NCBI RefSeq assembly: GCF_936916975.1
Contig: NZ_CAKZGO010000004.1
Coordinates: 558,001 to 622,000, forward strand
DNA length: 64,000 bases
Origin: an uncultured Dongia sp.
GTDB taxonomy: Bacteria; Pseudomonadota; Alphaproteobacteria; Dongiales; Dongiaceae
Direction: 5' to 3'
Position numbers and translations under genes: made by a program. Positions 28,005 through 37,486 of the stretch are shown here, piece after piece; the stretch's first letter is position 1, and each line of letters starts with the position of its first letter. The notes beneath the pieces are model-generated. The model was not told the origin of the DNA and searched no databases. It saw only the letters and a list, made by a program, of their open reading frames with translations.

Positions 28005-29558
28005 ATGATCCGCACCCTGCGTTCGCTCTACCGGCTGTTCGTGATCGCCCGCGTCTTTGCCCGGCATGGCGCGCTGGCGCCGTTCGAAGCCGCCTTGTCC
28101 AATGCGGGCCTCGCACCCGTCCTGCTGTTCTTCGCGCGCATCCTGTTCGGCGGTGAAGTGGCCGGCCAGCGGCCCGGTGAACGACTTGCTGCGGCGCTGG
28201 CCGAACTCGGCCCCGCCTTCATCAAGCTGGGCCAGGTGCTCTCGACCCGCTCCGATCTTCTGGGCGAACAGGTGGCGTCAGATCTGGCCAAGCTGCAGGA
28301 TCAATTGCCGGCCTTCAGTTCCTTTGCCGCAAAGAGCCGCGTCGAGGCGGAACTGGGTGCGCCGTTGGCCACTCTCTTCTCCAGTTTCGACGATGAGCCG
28401 GTTTCGGCCGCCTCGATCAGCCAGGTGCATTTTGCCATCACCACGCCGGAGCTGGATGCCTTGGACGGCCGACCCGTCGCCGTGAAGGTGCTCCGGCCCG
28501 GCATCGAGGAAGCCTTCCAGGCCGATATCGATCTGCTGCTGTGGATTGCCGAAATCATCGAGCGCACGCAGCCCAAGCTCCGCCGGTTGAAGCCGGTAGA
28601 GGTGGTGAAGACGTTCGCGGCCACCGTTCATATTGAAATGGATCTGCGGCTGGAAGCGGCCTCCGCCTCCGAACTCCATGACAATTTCGCGGGCGATCCC
28701 AGCTACCGGGTGCCGACCATCGATTGGGCGCGCACGGCCAAGCGCGTCATGACCCAGGAACGCATGATCGGCATTCCGATGGATGACGGTCCGGCGATGC
28801 GGGCTGCCGGTCTCGATGTCGACGACGTCCTGACCAAGGCTGCCAACATCTTCTTCAACCAGGCCTTCCGCGATGGCTATTTCCACGGCGACCAGCATCC
28901 CGGCAATATGACCGTGGGCTTCGACGGTGCCATCCAGGTGGTCGATTTCGGCATCATGGGGCGGCTGGAAAAGAAGACGCGCTTTTATCTTGCCGACATG
29001 CTGCTGGGCTTCCTGGAGCGCGATTATGTCCGCGTCGCCAAGATGCATATCGAGGCAGGCTATTTGCCGCAAAGCCAGTCGCTCGATGAATTCGCCCTCG
29101 CCTTGCGGTCGATCGGCGAGCCGATCCAGGGCCGGCCGCTCCACGAGATCAGCTTTGCCCGCATGCTGGGCCAGCTCTTCGCGATTGCCGAGACCTTTGA
29201 CATGGAAGTACAGCCGCAATTGCTGCTGCTGCAGAAGAACATGTTGATGGCCGAGGGTGTCTCACGCCAGCTCAACCCCACGCTCAACATCTGGACGCTG
29301 GCACGCCCGCTCATCGAACAATGGATGATCGAGAATCGCGGCCCCAAGGCGCGTATCGAACAGGGTATCGCCGATTTTCTCGATGTGGTGGAACGTGGCC
29401 CCGGCGTGCTGCGGACGGTCGAACGGCTGGTGAGCCATCTCGCCGATGGCGGCCTGAAGCTCGATCCCGAGGCGCTCCGCGTCATCAACCGGCAAGGATC
29501 GAATTGGTGGCTGTGGTTGCTGATTGCGGTCCTCACCGCAGCCTTGCTGTTCCGCTAG
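28005..29558 (+). CDS. ubiB: UbiB-family atypical kinase/ATPase for ubiquinone synthesis
   Basis: A 517-residue ABC1/ADCK-type protein needed for ubiquinone hydroxylation steps or lipid extraction. The KxGQ motif is in AFIKLGQVLSTRSD, the A-rich nucleotide loop in SAASISQVH, the lysine in VAVKVLRPG, and the catalytic/metal region GYFHGDQHPGNM followed by VDFGIMGRL. A C-terminal transmembrane helix (WWLWLLIAVLTAALLF) anchors it. It normally continues into coaBC-dut; here about 5.7 kb of other genes intervene. Confidence 0.97.
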   Translation: MIRTLRSLYRLFVIARVFARHGALAPFEAALSNAGLAPVLLFFARILFGGEVAGQRPGERLAAALAELGPAFIKLGQVLSTRSDLLGEQVASDLAKLQDQLPAFSSFAAKSRVEAELGAPLATLFSSFDDEPVSAASISQVHFAITTPELDALDGRPVAVKVLRPGIEEAFQADIDLLLWIAEIIERTQPKLRRLKPVEVVKTFAATVHIEMDLRLEAASASELHDNFAGDPSYRVPTIDWARTAKRVMTQERMIGIPMDDGPAMRAAGLDVDDVLTKAANIFFNQAFRDGYFHGDQHPGNMTVGFDGAIQVVDFGIMGRLEKKTRFYLADMLLGFLERDYVRVAKMHIEAGYLPQSQSLDEFALALRSIGEPIQGRPLHEISFARMLGQLFAIAETFDMEVQPQLLLLQKNMLMAEGVSRQLNPTLNIWTLARPLIEQWMIENRGPKARIEQGIADFLDVVERGPGVLRTVERLVSHLADGGLKLDPEALRVINRQGSNWWLWLLIAVLTAALLFR

Positions 29559-29628
29559 GATCACACATCCAATCTGCCTTTACGACCGTAGACGATATGC
29601 CAAGTTCATATCTGGGAGTGAATGACAC

Positions 29629-29988
29629 ATGACGATATTGCAGAAGATCTTCCTCGCCGGCGGCATCACACTGCTCAGCCTGGGCACTGCACTGGCAGCA
29701 CCTGCCACGGGCGATGCCATCAAGGCCGCCATCGGCGGCAACAGCGTCCAGGGCAACATGGATGCCAGCGGCCCCTATGCCGAGTTCTACCAGGCCGACG
29801 GCATCATCAAGGGCAAGGATTACACGGCCAAATGGACCGTCGAGGGAGACACGATGTGCTTTCTCTATGACGGCAGCCCGAAGGATTGCTGGGCGGTGGA
29901 GATTACCGGCGACCAGGTGAAATGGTGGAAGGACGGCAAGTCCGGCGGCACCGGCACCATCCTGCCCGGGAATCCCAATAACTTCTAA
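29629..29988 (+). CDS. Small secreted protein, unknown family
   Basis: A 119-residue protein with a Sec signal peptide (hydrophobic core LAGGITLLSLGTALA, cleavage near residue 23-24). The mature part of about 95 residues is a probable small beta-barrel or sandwich with a Cys pair (DTMCFLYDGSPKDCWAV). The pattern G-x-A-x-Y-x-x-D-G-x-I-x-G resembles small periplasmic proteins that read out an extracytoplasmic ligand, but no family is recognised. A GGGAG ribosome site precedes ATG 29629. First gene of the accessory block inside the ubi/coa-dut region. Confidence 0.75.
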   Translation: MTILQKIFLAGGITLLSLGTALAAPATGDAIKAAIGGNSVQGNMDASGPYAEFYQADGIIKGKDYTAKWTVEGDTMCFLYDGSPKDCWAVEITGDQVKWWKDGKSGGTGTILPGNPNNF

Positions 29989-30076
29989 CCCCAACAACTT
30001 CTGATAACCACGACCGAACCGGCGGGGATGCCGACCTTCCCCGCCGGCATCCGCCGCGGCTATAGTGTCGCCGGCC

Positions 30077-30526
30077 ATGACCTTCCTCTCCTGTCTCACC
30101 CTGTTCCTCGCGGCCTTTGGCGCCGCCACCATTCTGCCGGGCTTTTCCGAGGCGGTGCTCACCACGCTGTTGCTGGAACACCCAGCTTCATGGCCGGTGT
30201 TGCTGCTGGTCGCCACGGCCGGCAACACGCTGGGCGGGGTGGCAAACTGGCTGCTGGGTCGCTATCTGCTTCATTGGCAGGATCGGAAATGGTTTCCGGT
30301 CAGCCGGCAACGCCTCGATCAGGCGAGCGGCCTCTTCCAGCGCTACGGCTATCCGCTGCTGTTGCTCTCCTGGGTCCCGATCATCGGCGATCCCGTCACG
30401 CTGGCCGCCGGCGTGCTGCGCGCGCGATTCGTGCCGTTCCTGATCCTGGTCCTCATCGGCAAGGCAGCGCGTTATGGCGTGATCGCGTGGGTGTTGCTGG
30501 GCGGCCTGCAGTTGGGGGCGCCGTGA
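30077..30526 (+). CDS. YqaA/DedA-like (VTT domain) membrane protein
   Basis: A 149-residue inner-membrane protein with four or five hydrophobic segments. The conserved VTT/SNARE-associated core is visible: an N-terminal re-entrant segment (AAFGAATILPGFSEAVL), GNTLGGVANWLLGRYL, and the downstream GYPLLLLSWVPIIGDPVTLAAGVLR. It resembles the YqaA subgroup rather than full DedA (about 200 residues). DedA-type proteins act in lipid flipping or membrane homeostasis. No clear ribosome site; ATG 30077 is the first plausible start. Confidence 0.85.
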   Translation: MTFLSCLTLFLAAFGAATILPGFSEAVLTTLLLEHPASWPVLLLVATAGNTLGGVANWLLGRYLLHWQDRKWFPVSRQRLDQASGLFQRYGYPLLLLSWVPIIGDPVTLAAGVLRARFVPFLILVLIGKAARYGVIAWVLLGGLQLGAP

Positions 30527-30566
30527 CGCATTTCTATCGACGGCGCGCCATGCCAGACTGTCGTTC

Positions 30567-31022
30567 ATGCGCCTGACCGAGGCATACAGCTATCGTCGCG
30601 ACAACACGGTACCGGATTTCCCGGATGACCGGCCGCTGATCGTCTTTGACGGCGTTTGCGCGCTCTGCTCCGGCTTCGTGCGCTTCGTCCTGCGACATGA
30701 CCAGGCCGGACGGTATCGCTTCCTGGCTGCGCAATCCGATCTGGCCACGGTGCTCTATCGCCATTACGGCCTGCCGACCGATCATTGGGAAACCAATTTG
30801 CTGATCAAGGACGGGTGTCTCTATGTGCGCAGTGACGGCGCCATCGAGATTCTCGGCAGTTTCGGTGGCCCCTGGCGCGCAATGAGGTTGCTACGGCTCA
30901 TCCCGCGACCGATACGCGATTGGGCCTATGACCGCGTTGCCGGCAACCGCTATCGCTGGTTCGGCCGTCACGATCTCTGCCTGATCCCGGACCCCACATA
31001 TGCTGACCGGTTCCTGGCGTGA
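30567..31022 (+). CDS. DCC-family thiol-disulfide oxidoreductase-like protein (DUF393)
   Basis: A 151-residue protein. The DCC signature DGVCALC (C31, C34) follows the first strand PLIVFDGV and is predicted to be a thioredoxin-like redox site. The rest matches the family pattern (FLAAQSD, DGAIEILGSFGGPWRAMRLLRLIPRPIRDWAYDRVAGNRYRWFG in general arrangement). Its stop overlaps the GTG start of the following dehydrogenase-like gene (GTGA), so they form a coupled pair. The redox partner is unknown. Confidence 0.88.
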   Translation: MRLTEAYSYRRDNTVPDFPDDRPLIVFDGVCALCSGFVRFVLRHDQAGRYRFLAAQSDLATVLYRHYGLPTDHWETNLLIKDGCLYVRSDGAIEILGSFGGPWRAMRLLRLIPRPIRDWAYDRVAGNRYRWFGRHDLCLIPDPTYADRFLA

Positions 31023-32707
31023 AGACCGTCCTGATCATTGGCGGAGCCGGCACGTTCGGGGCCAGGATACTGCGCCTGCTCGCCGACACCGGGCAGTTTC
31101 GCCTGCTCATCGGCGGGCGCGATCTGGCGCGGGCCGAGCTGGTTCGGGCAAGCCTGCCAAATACTGCGGTCGATTGTCGGCGCTTCGACCGCAACGATGA
31201 CGCGGTCACGCAGCTGACCGCACTAGCGCTCTGGGCCGTGATCGACGCGGCCGGGCCGTTCCAGGATGAGACACGGACCCGCTATCGCATTCCCGAGGCC
31301 TGTATCGCGCTCGGTATCCATTACATCGACCTTGCCGATAGCCGCAGTTTCGTCACCGGAATCGCGGCGCTCGACCGCGCCGCCCGCTCCGCTGGGGTCA
31401 CCGTGATTTCGGGCGCCAGCAGCGTGCCCGCCTTGAGCCATGCAATCGTCGCGGCATTGGCGCAGGGACTGGATCACGTTGCCGAGATCGATATCGCCCT
31501 CTCGGCCAGCAACCGCGCCACGGCCGGCCCCAGCGTGAACACCGCCATTCTCTCCTATGTCGGCCAGGCGATCCGATTGCGCCGAGCTGGCGCATGGGCC
31601 GTCGCATATGGCTGGCAATGCTTGGCGCGGAAATCCTTTGCCGTCGCCGGTCATCGCCCCATCAACAATCGATGGGTGGGATTGTGCGACGTGCCCGACC
31701 TTGACCTGCTGCCGCAACGCTTTCCCACGATTACCACCGTCATCTTCCGCGCCGGCGCCGAACTGGCGGTGCAGAACCTTGTACTATGGCTGACGAGTTT
31801 TGCCGTGCGCTGGGGCTGGCTGCGCAGCCTGCGGCCGCTGGCGCCTTTCCTCACGACCCTGCAGCGGCTCGGCGGCATGTTGGGGACAGACCGGTCGGCA
31901 ATGTCGGTCAGCGTGAGCGGGCGCAATCATGACGGCCGATCCGCGCAGCACCTCTGGACGCTCATTGCCGAAGACGGGCACGGCCCCTGGGTCCCGAGTT
32001 TCGCCGCGACACTCCTCCTGCAAAAACTCGCCGCGGGCGAATTGTCGCCGGGTGCGACACCCGCAGCTGGGCTGCTGACACTGGAAGCGTTCGCACCGCT
32101 CTTTGCGCGTTTCCACCTGTTCACAGAAACGCGCCGCACAATGCTGCCACCCTCTCTCTATGCCCGCGTACTCGGCAATGATTTCCGGCGCATGCCGGTG
32201 CCGGTTCAATCGCTGCATGCCTTGATCACCACGACGGAAGTCAGCGGTCGTGGGCGGGTGGAACGTGGCCATGATCCGATCGCACGGCTGATTGGGTGGT
32301 TGTTCCGGTTTCCGCCGGCGCAGGAGGACGTGCCGGTGACGGTGCGTTTCACCATCGGCGCAGCCGGCGAGACCTGGCAGCGGGACTTTGCCGGCCATCG
32401 TTTCCGCAGCCGGCTAGCGTCGCGCCGGCTGGGCGACCGCATCATTCTGACCGAGACCTTCTGGCCGCTGACATTCGACTTCGACCTCACCGGGCATGAG
32501 CGCGCCTTGGAGATGAAGGTCAAAGGCTGGCGTGTCTTCGGCCTGCCGCTCCCGCGCAAACTTGCGCCACAGGTGAGCGCCGGGGAGCGCGCAGAAGGTG
32601 ATCGTTTCACTTTCGACGTCCGCATCGCCCTGCCCTGGGGGTCTTTGATCGTGCATTACCGCGGCTTCCTGGAAGGGCCCCATCAAGTTGCACAAAATTC
32701 GACCTAA
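31019..32707 (+). CDS. Saccharopine dehydrogenase-like NAD(P)-binding protein fused to DUF4166
   Basis: A 562-residue fusion. Residues 1-130 are a Rossmann domain (VLIIGGAGTFGARIL, GG-x-G-x-x-G motif) of the saccharopine-dehydrogenase NADP-binding family. Residues about 375-555 match DUF4166: LPPSLYARVLGNDFRRMPVPVQSLH and the terminal ALPWGSLIVHYRGFL. The start is GTG, overlapping the DCC gene. The fusion and its coupling to a DCC protein suggest one redox process, possibly on a membrane or lipid substrate, since hydrophobic segments lie around 235-285. The reaction is unknown. Confidence 0.82.
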   Translation: MKTVLIIGGAGTFGARILRLLADTGQFRLLIGGRDLARAELVRASLPNTAVDCRRFDRNDDAVTQLTALALWAVIDAAGPFQDETRTRYRIPEACIALGIHYIDLADSRSFVTGIAALDRAARSAGVTVISGASSVPALSHAIVAALAQGLDHVAEIDIALSASNRATAGPSVNTAILSYVGQAIRLRRAGAWAVAYGWQCLARKSFAVAGHRPINNRWVGLCDVPDLDLLPQRFPTITTVIFRAGAELAVQNLVLWLTSFAVRWGWLRSLRPLAPFLTTLQRLGGMLGTDRSAMSVSVSGRNHDGRSAQHLWTLIAEDGHGPWVPSFAATLLLQKLAAGELSPGATPAAGLLTLEAFAPLFARFHLFTETRRTMLPPSLYARVLGNDFRRMPVPVQSLHALITTTEVSGRGRVERGHDPIARLIGWLFRFPPAQEDVPVTVRFTIGAAGETWQRDFAGHRFRSRLASRRLGDRIILTETFWPLTFDFDLTGHERALEMKVKGWRVFGLPLPRKLAPQVSAGERAEGDRFTFDVRIALPWGSLIVHYRGFLEGPHQVAQNST

Positions 32708-32855
32708 ATAAGCCACGATCTTGTCTATAACTCATTGATTTAAAATGTAATTTCTGCTCGCTCGGTATTTTTTTGTTAACGAGTTGGGGCGCATTTTCTG
32801 CACTGCACCAAGTCACCGGATCGGTTGCTTGCTTGCCCTTTGCAGGGATATCGCC

Positions 32856-35129
32856 ATGGCCGTTCGCTACATCTCACCCACCGGCAGCGGTCTCAAAGAC
32901 GGTTCGTCGCCCGAGAATGCCGGCACGCTGAGCAACCTGTCGAAATTCGTCACGGCAGCCGGGCCAGGCGGCGAGGTGCTGCTGATCGCCGACCAGGGCA
33001 CCTATCACCCTTCGGCGCAGATCACGCTGACCAGCGGTGGCACCGCCGATGCGCCTGTCACGATCCGTGGCATCGACAGCGCCGGCAATTCCATGGCGGC
33101 CGATATCAGCGGCACCCGTCCGGAGAACTGGACAGTTGGTCAAAGCGAAGGATCGGAGCTGTTCCGTCTGCTGGATGGTGCCGACAACCTTCATTTTGAG
33201 GATCTGTCGATCCGCAATGTCGGCAATGGCGCCTTCCGCATCGGCGGCGATATCGACAATTTGACCATCGAACATGTTGATGCCGACAACGTCTATCGCT
33301 TCATCGAAAACAATGTGTCCGGGACGGCCACCACCGCCACCATCAATGGCCTCACCGTGCGCGATGTCGACATCACCGGCTATTCAAAGGGCGCCATCCA
33401 CCTCAAATACGATACCAACAACGTCCTGATCGAGAACGTGACCGCCGATGGCGGTGTGGCGACCAACGATCCCTATGTCTCGGGCGTGTTCATCGAAGGC
33501 ACCGCCCATGACATCGTGCTGCGCGCTGTGGAGATGTCGAACAGCAAGGCCACGGGTGCCGCCAACACCTATTGGAATGGCGACGGCTTTACCACCGAGC
33601 TTGGCGTCTACAATGTCCGCTTCGAGAACACAGTGTCGAGTGGCAACACCGATGCCGGCTATGACATCAAATCCAGCGACACGATCCTGATTGGCGCGGT
33701 GGCGGAAGACAACAATCGCAGCTTCCGCATCTGGAGCGATTCGGTGACGATCGAGGACAGCATCAGCCTGAACCCCACCCATAGCGGCGGCAATGCCGGC
33801 GTTGTGCATGTCTGGTTCGGTGCCGGCGCGACCGCGGTCATCAAGAACTTCACCTTCAGCGACAGCCTTTTGCCGAACACGCTGTTCGACATGTCGAAGG
33901 GCGGCGCCCTTCTGACCCTGGTCGATACCAACATCCCGGACGTCTATGCAGCGCTGAGCTGGCTGATGAACGGCTCGGTCATCAATGTCGTGACGTCGGC
34001 ACCCAATCTGGCGCCGACCGATATCTCGCTGGCCGGCGCAAGCGTCGCGGAAAACGCCGTGGGCGGTACGGTGGTGGGCACCCTCACCGCAATCGATCCA
34101 GATGCCGCGGATCAGCTCCATTTCACCATCTCGGGCAGTTACGGTGACCATTTCGAGATCGTCGGCAACGAGCTGCGCGTCAAGGCCGGCGCCGTCCTCG
34201 ATTACGAAACCGCCAATCACCAGGACATCACGGTGACGGTGACCGATATAGGCGGCCTCAGCCACAGCGAGATCTTCACCATCTCGGTCCGCGACATGGT
34301 CGAGGGCGGTATCGGCACAGCGGGCAACGACGTCATCAACGGTACGACCGGCGCGGATGCGCTGCGCGGCATGGCGGGCAACGATACCTATCTCGTCAAC
34401 CACAGCGGCGACGTGGTGTCGGAATCAACCGATGGCGGCACCGACACCGTCATCACCGCCTTGTCGAAATACACAATGACATCCCAGGTCGAGATCCTGA
34501 CCTATAGCGGCAGCGGCAATTTCACCGCCACCGGCAACATGTATAACAACGTCATCACCGGCGGCGCCGGCGCCGACACGATGAAGGGCGAGATGGGCAA
34601 CGATACGCTCTATGGCCTGGACGGCGCGGACTATCTCACCGGCGGCAAGGGCAGCGATCTCATCGATGGTGGCGCTGGCAACGACAAACTCTATGGCGGC
34701 GACCAGGACGACCGGGTCGTCGGCGGGTCGGGTGACGACCGTCTTCTGGGCGATGCCGGCAACGACACGCTGGTCGGCGGCAGCGGCGCTGATACGCTTT
34801 ATGGCGGTGCCGGCAATGACAGCTTTGTGTTCGATACGGCGCCCTCCGCCGGCAATGTCGACACGATCTACGACTTCTCGGTCCCCGGCGATGTGATCAA
34901 GTTCGACCATACGGTGTTCGACCAGCTGGGTCCGATCGGCAAGCTTGCCGCCGGCGCTTTCGCCCATTGGCAGGATGTGGGCGATGCCGATGACCGCGTC
35001 ATCTACGATCAGACCAACGGCAATCTTTATTACGATGCCACCGGTGGGTCCCATGATGATGCCTTGCTGGTCGCGACCCTGAGCAACATGCCCGCCACCC
35101 TCAGTGCCGACGATGTCTTCGTCTTTTAG
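32856..35129 (+). CDS. Secreted beta-helix/cadherin-like RTX calcium-binding protein
   Basis: A 757-residue protein without a Sec signal. Residues 1-380 form a right-handed parallel beta-helix (repeated short strands such as NLTIEHVDADNV and NVLIENVTADGG), as in polysaccharide-active proteins. Residues about 387-480 are a cadherin-like domain (APTDISLAGASVAENAVGGTV, NHQDITVTVTD). From 486 about 15 RTX repeats (GGxGxDxLxG) bind calcium, and the final 70 residues are a type I secretion tail. Export by a type I system is inferred; no such transporter is in the window. Upstream 150 bp is AT-rich, probably the promoter. Confidence 0.88.
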   Translation: MAVRYISPTGSGLKDGSSPENAGTLSNLSKFVTAAGPGGEVLLIADQGTYHPSAQITLTSGGTADAPVTIRGIDSAGNSMAADISGTRPENWTVGQSEGSELFRLLDGADNLHFEDLSIRNVGNGAFRIGGDIDNLTIEHVDADNVYRFIENNVSGTATTATINGLTVRDVDITGYSKGAIHLKYDTNNVLIENVTADGGVATNDPYVSGVFIEGTAHDIVLRAVEMSNSKATGAANTYWNGDGFTTELGVYNVRFENTVSSGNTDAGYDIKSSDTILIGAVAEDNNRSFRIWSDSVTIEDSISLNPTHSGGNAGVVHVWFGAGATAVIKNFTFSDSLLPNTLFDMSKGGALLTLVDTNIPDVYAALSWLMNGSVINVVTSAPNLAPTDISLAGASVAENAVGGTVVGTLTAIDPDAADQLHFTISGSYGDHFEIVGNELRVKAGAVLDYETANHQDITVTVTDIGGLSHSEIFTISVRDMVEGGIGTAGNDVINGTTGADALRGMAGNDTYLVNHSGDVVSESTDGGTDTVITALSKYTMTSQVEILTYSGSGNFTATGNMYNNVITGGAGADTMKGEMGNDTLYGLDGADYLTGGKGSDLIDGGAGNDKLYGGDQDDRVVGGSGDDRLLGDAGNDTLVGGSGADTLYGGAGNDSFVFDTAPSAGNVDTIYDFSVPGDVIKFDHTVFDQLGPIGKLAAGAFAHWQDVGDADDRVIYDQTNGNLYYDATGGSHDDALLVATLSNMPATLSADDVFVF

Positions 35130-35286
35130 ATATTCAGTAGCTGAGTAACACGACTATTAGTATATAAGACCCGATCTCACAGCGTCACGGCGAGGTCCCG
35201 CCTTAAATCCCATCTTGGGCGGGGCATATCTTGAATTTGTCCACTCGAAACAGTAAATACTAAAGTTCACTGTGGAATGAGTGGTC

Positions 35287-36495
35287 ATGGACGCCGGGAA
35301 ACGGGTTCTTCTCATCATCACCGGCGGCATCGCCGCTTATAAGGCGCTCGACGTGATCCGGCGGGGCCGCGAGCGCGGGCTGCAGTTTCGCGTCATCCTG
35401 ACCAAGGGCGGTGCCGAGTTCGTCACCCCCCTCTCAGTCGCCTCGCTTTCCGGCAGCAGGGTCTATAGCGAACTGTTCTCCCTCACCGACGAAGCCGAGA
35501 TGGGCCATATCCGCCTGGTGCGGGAAGCCGACCTGGTTCTGGTGGCCCCGGCCACCGCCGACATCATCGCCAAGATGGCCCATGGCCGCGCCGACGATCT
35601 GGCCAGTACGGCGCTGCTCGCCAACGACCGCCCGGTGCTGATCGCCCCATCCATGAACGTCGTCATGTGGAATCACCCGGCGGTCCAAGCCAATGTCGCC
35701 ACCCTGCGCGCCCGCGGCGTCCATGTCGTCGGCCCTGGTGCCGGCGATCTTGCCTGCGGCGAAGTGGGCGACGGGCGCCTGGCCGATCCGCTGGATATCG
35801 TCGCTGCTGCCTTAGGGCTGTTGACCCCCGGCCCCCTCACGGGCCTCAAGGCCCTGGTGACCTCCGGCCCGACCTATGAGGCGATCGATCCGGTCCGCTT
35901 CATCGGCAATCGTTCGTCGGGCAAGCAGGGTCATGCCATTGCGGCGGCTCTTGCGGCTGCCGGCGCGCATACAACCCTTATCACCGGCCCGACCGCGCTC
36001 CCCGATCCCGCCGGCTGCCATGTCCATCACATCGAGAGCGCTGCCGAGATGCTGGCGCAGACCCTCGATCATCTGCCGGTCGACATCGCCGTGGCCGCTG
36101 CTGCGGTCAGCGATTGGCGACCGGCGGCGGAGGCTGCCCAGAAGATGAAGAAGCAGGAGGGTGGCTCGCCCCCGCAGATCACCCTCACCACCAATCCCGA
36201 TATCCTGGCCACCATCGCAGCCCCTGGCCCGCAACGGCCCCGGCTGGTGATCGGCTTTGCCGCCGAAACCGAGAAGGTGGTCGAGTACGCAACACTCAAG
36301 CGCCAGAAGAAGCAATGCGACTGGATCCTCGCCAATGATGTCTCGGCGGAGACCGGCGCCTTCGGCGGCGCTGACAACAAGGTTCATTTGATCACAGCAA
36401 CCGGGCCCGAAGAATGGCCACGCTTGAGCAAGACCGAACTTGCCCAACGGCTCGTCGCCCGCATTGCCGCCCAATTCAAGAAAGCATCCGAATGA
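35287..36495 (+). CDS. coaBC: Bifunctional phosphopantothenoylcysteine decarboxylase / phosphopantothenate-cysteine ligase
   Basis: Makes 4'-phosphopantetheine in coenzyme A synthesis. The 402-residue protein has the CoaC flavodoxin part (residues 1-185: [10 protein letters not shown], the catalytic His in EAEMGHIRL, and the APSMNVVMW flavin loop) and the CoaB part (185-402: [25 protein letters not shown]). ATG 35287 is preferred to GTG 35281. It begins the coaBC-dut pair normally linked to ubiB. The C-terminus ends KKASE, encoded by one arm of a 20-bp duplication. Confidence 0.97.
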   Translation: MDAGKRVLLIITGGIAAYKALDVIRRGRERGLQFRVILTKGGAEFVTPLSVASLSGSRVYSELFSLTDEAEMGHIRLVREADLVLVAPATADIIAKMAHGRADDLASTALLANDRPVLIAPSMNVVMWNHPAVQANVATLRARGVHVVGPGAGDLACGEVGDGRLADPLDIVAAALGLLTPGPLTGLKALVTSGPTYEAIDPVRFIGNRSSGKQGHAIAAALAAAGAHTTLITGPTALPDPAGCHVHHIESAAEMLAQTLDHLPVDIAVAAAAVSDWRPAAEAAQKMKKQEGGSPPQITLTTNPDILATIAAPGPQRPRLVIGFAAETEKVVEYATLKRQKKQCDWILANDVSAETGAFGGADNKVHLITATGPEEWPRLSKTELAQRLVARIAAQFKKASE

Positions 36496-36515
36496 TCAGG
36501 AAAGCAACCGAATGA
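36481..36515 (+). repeat. Tandem 20-bp duplication linking coaBC and dut, with a 7-codon mini-ORF
   Basis: AAAGCATCCGAATGA (36481-36495) and AAAGCAACCGAATGA (36501-36515) differ by one base and are 20 bp apart. The ATG at 36492 overlaps the coaBC stop (ATGA) and starts MIRKATE, whose TGA (36513-36515) overlaps the dut ATG at 36512. This makes a chain of two stop-start overlaps. Confidence 0.75.
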
Positions 36516-36976
36516 CGGGCGTCAACGTCGCCATCACCCGCCTGCCCCATGGTGCGGATCTGCCCTTGCCCGCCTATGCGACGGCGGGTGCCGCCGGTCT
36601 CGATCTGCTGGCGGCGGTCAGTAACGATATCACCTTGCCGCCCTTGGGCCGTGCGCTGGTGCCGACAGGTATCAGCATCGCTTTGCCGCTGGGTTATGAA
36701 GGCCAGGTGCGGCCGCGGTCGGGTCTTGCTCTCAAGCAGGGCATCACGGTCCTCAATGCACCCGGCACGATCGATGCCGATTATCGCGGCGAGGTCGGCG
36801 TCATCCTGATCAATCTCTCAGATACGCCGGTCACGCTGAAGCGCGGTGAGCGTATTGCGCAATTGCTGCTCGCGAAGGTCGAGCTCCTCACCTGGGACGA
36901 AGTGCGCGAACTGCCAACGACCGAACGCGGCACCGGCGGCTTCGGCTCGACCGGGCTCAAGACAGTCACATCCTGA
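36512..36976 (+). CDS. dut: dUTP diphosphatase (dUTPase)
   Basis: Hydrolyses dUTP to dUMP and PPi, keeping uracil out of DNA. It has 154 residues. The five motifs of trimeric dUTPases are present: AGLDLLAA (1), [12 protein letters not shown] (2), [17 protein letters not shown] (3), [10 protein letters not shown] (4) and [10 protein letters not shown] (5). AGGAAAG is ten bases upstream. Translation may be coupled to coaBC through the mini-ORF in the 20-bp duplication. Motif 1 (AGLDL) has the conserved Asp. Confidence 0.97.
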   Translation: MTGVNVAITRLPHGADLPLPAYATAGAAGLDLLAAVSNDITLPPLGRALVPTGISIALPLGYEGQVRPRSGLALKQGITVLNAPGTIDADYRGEVGVILINLSDTPVTLKRGERIAQLLLAKVELLTWDEVRELPTTERGTGGFGSTGLKTVTS

Positions 36977-37011
36977 TTCAGAAGCGATAGAAACCAGAGC
37001 GGGGAAGCTCA

Positions 37012-37467
37012 GTGCTACATCCATCCAAACGACTCCTCTTCGCCATCGAAGCCGTGCTCGACATCGCCTATTACGGCGGGTCGCAACCGGTGCAATCCGG
37101 TGACATCTCGGCCCGCCAGGGAATCCCCCGGCGCTATCTCGAACAAGTGCTGCAGCATCTGGTGCGCACCAGCATCCTCGCCGGCCATCGCGGCCCCAAA
37201 GGCGGCTATGTTCTGGCGCGCGAGAAGCGGCGCATCACCTTGGGCGAGATTGTCCGCGCTGTCCGGCAGTTCGAAGGATCGCCCGATCCAGTACAGACGG
37301 CGGCGGGTTCACGTGTTGCCCTTGAAATCGTGCGCCCGGTCTGGCGCGAGCTGCAGCAGGAAATGCTGACCAAGCTCGACGACATGACGCTTGAGGATCT
37401 CTGCCAGAAAGCCCAGGCTGCCGGCATCCAGACGGATGCGCTGCAGCGCCTTGATTTCAGTATCTAG
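37012..37467 (+). CDS. Rrf2-family transcriptional regulator (CymR-like, no Fe-S cysteines)
   Basis: A 151-residue winged-helix regulator. The DNA-binding part includes SARQGIPRRYLEQVLQHLVRTSIL and the wing GHRGPKGGYVLAREKRRITLGEIV. It lacks the three Cys that bind a cluster in IscR and NsrR; the only Cys is in DLCQKAQ. It starts with GTG (GGGGAAG upstream) and lies 19 bp before cysK. In Bacillus, CymR forms a complex with CysK to sense cysteine status (established knowledge); a similar role is a reasonable hypothesis. Confidence 0.9.
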   Translation: MLHPSKRLLFAIEAVLDIAYYGGSQPVQSGDISARQGIPRRYLEQVLQHLVRTSILAGHRGPKGGYVLAREKRRITLGEIVRAVRQFEGSPDPVQTAAGSRVALEIVRPVWRELQQEMLTKLDDMTLEDLCQKAQAAGIQTDALQRLDFSI

Positions 37468-37486
37468 TTTCGAAGGACTTCGTGAC

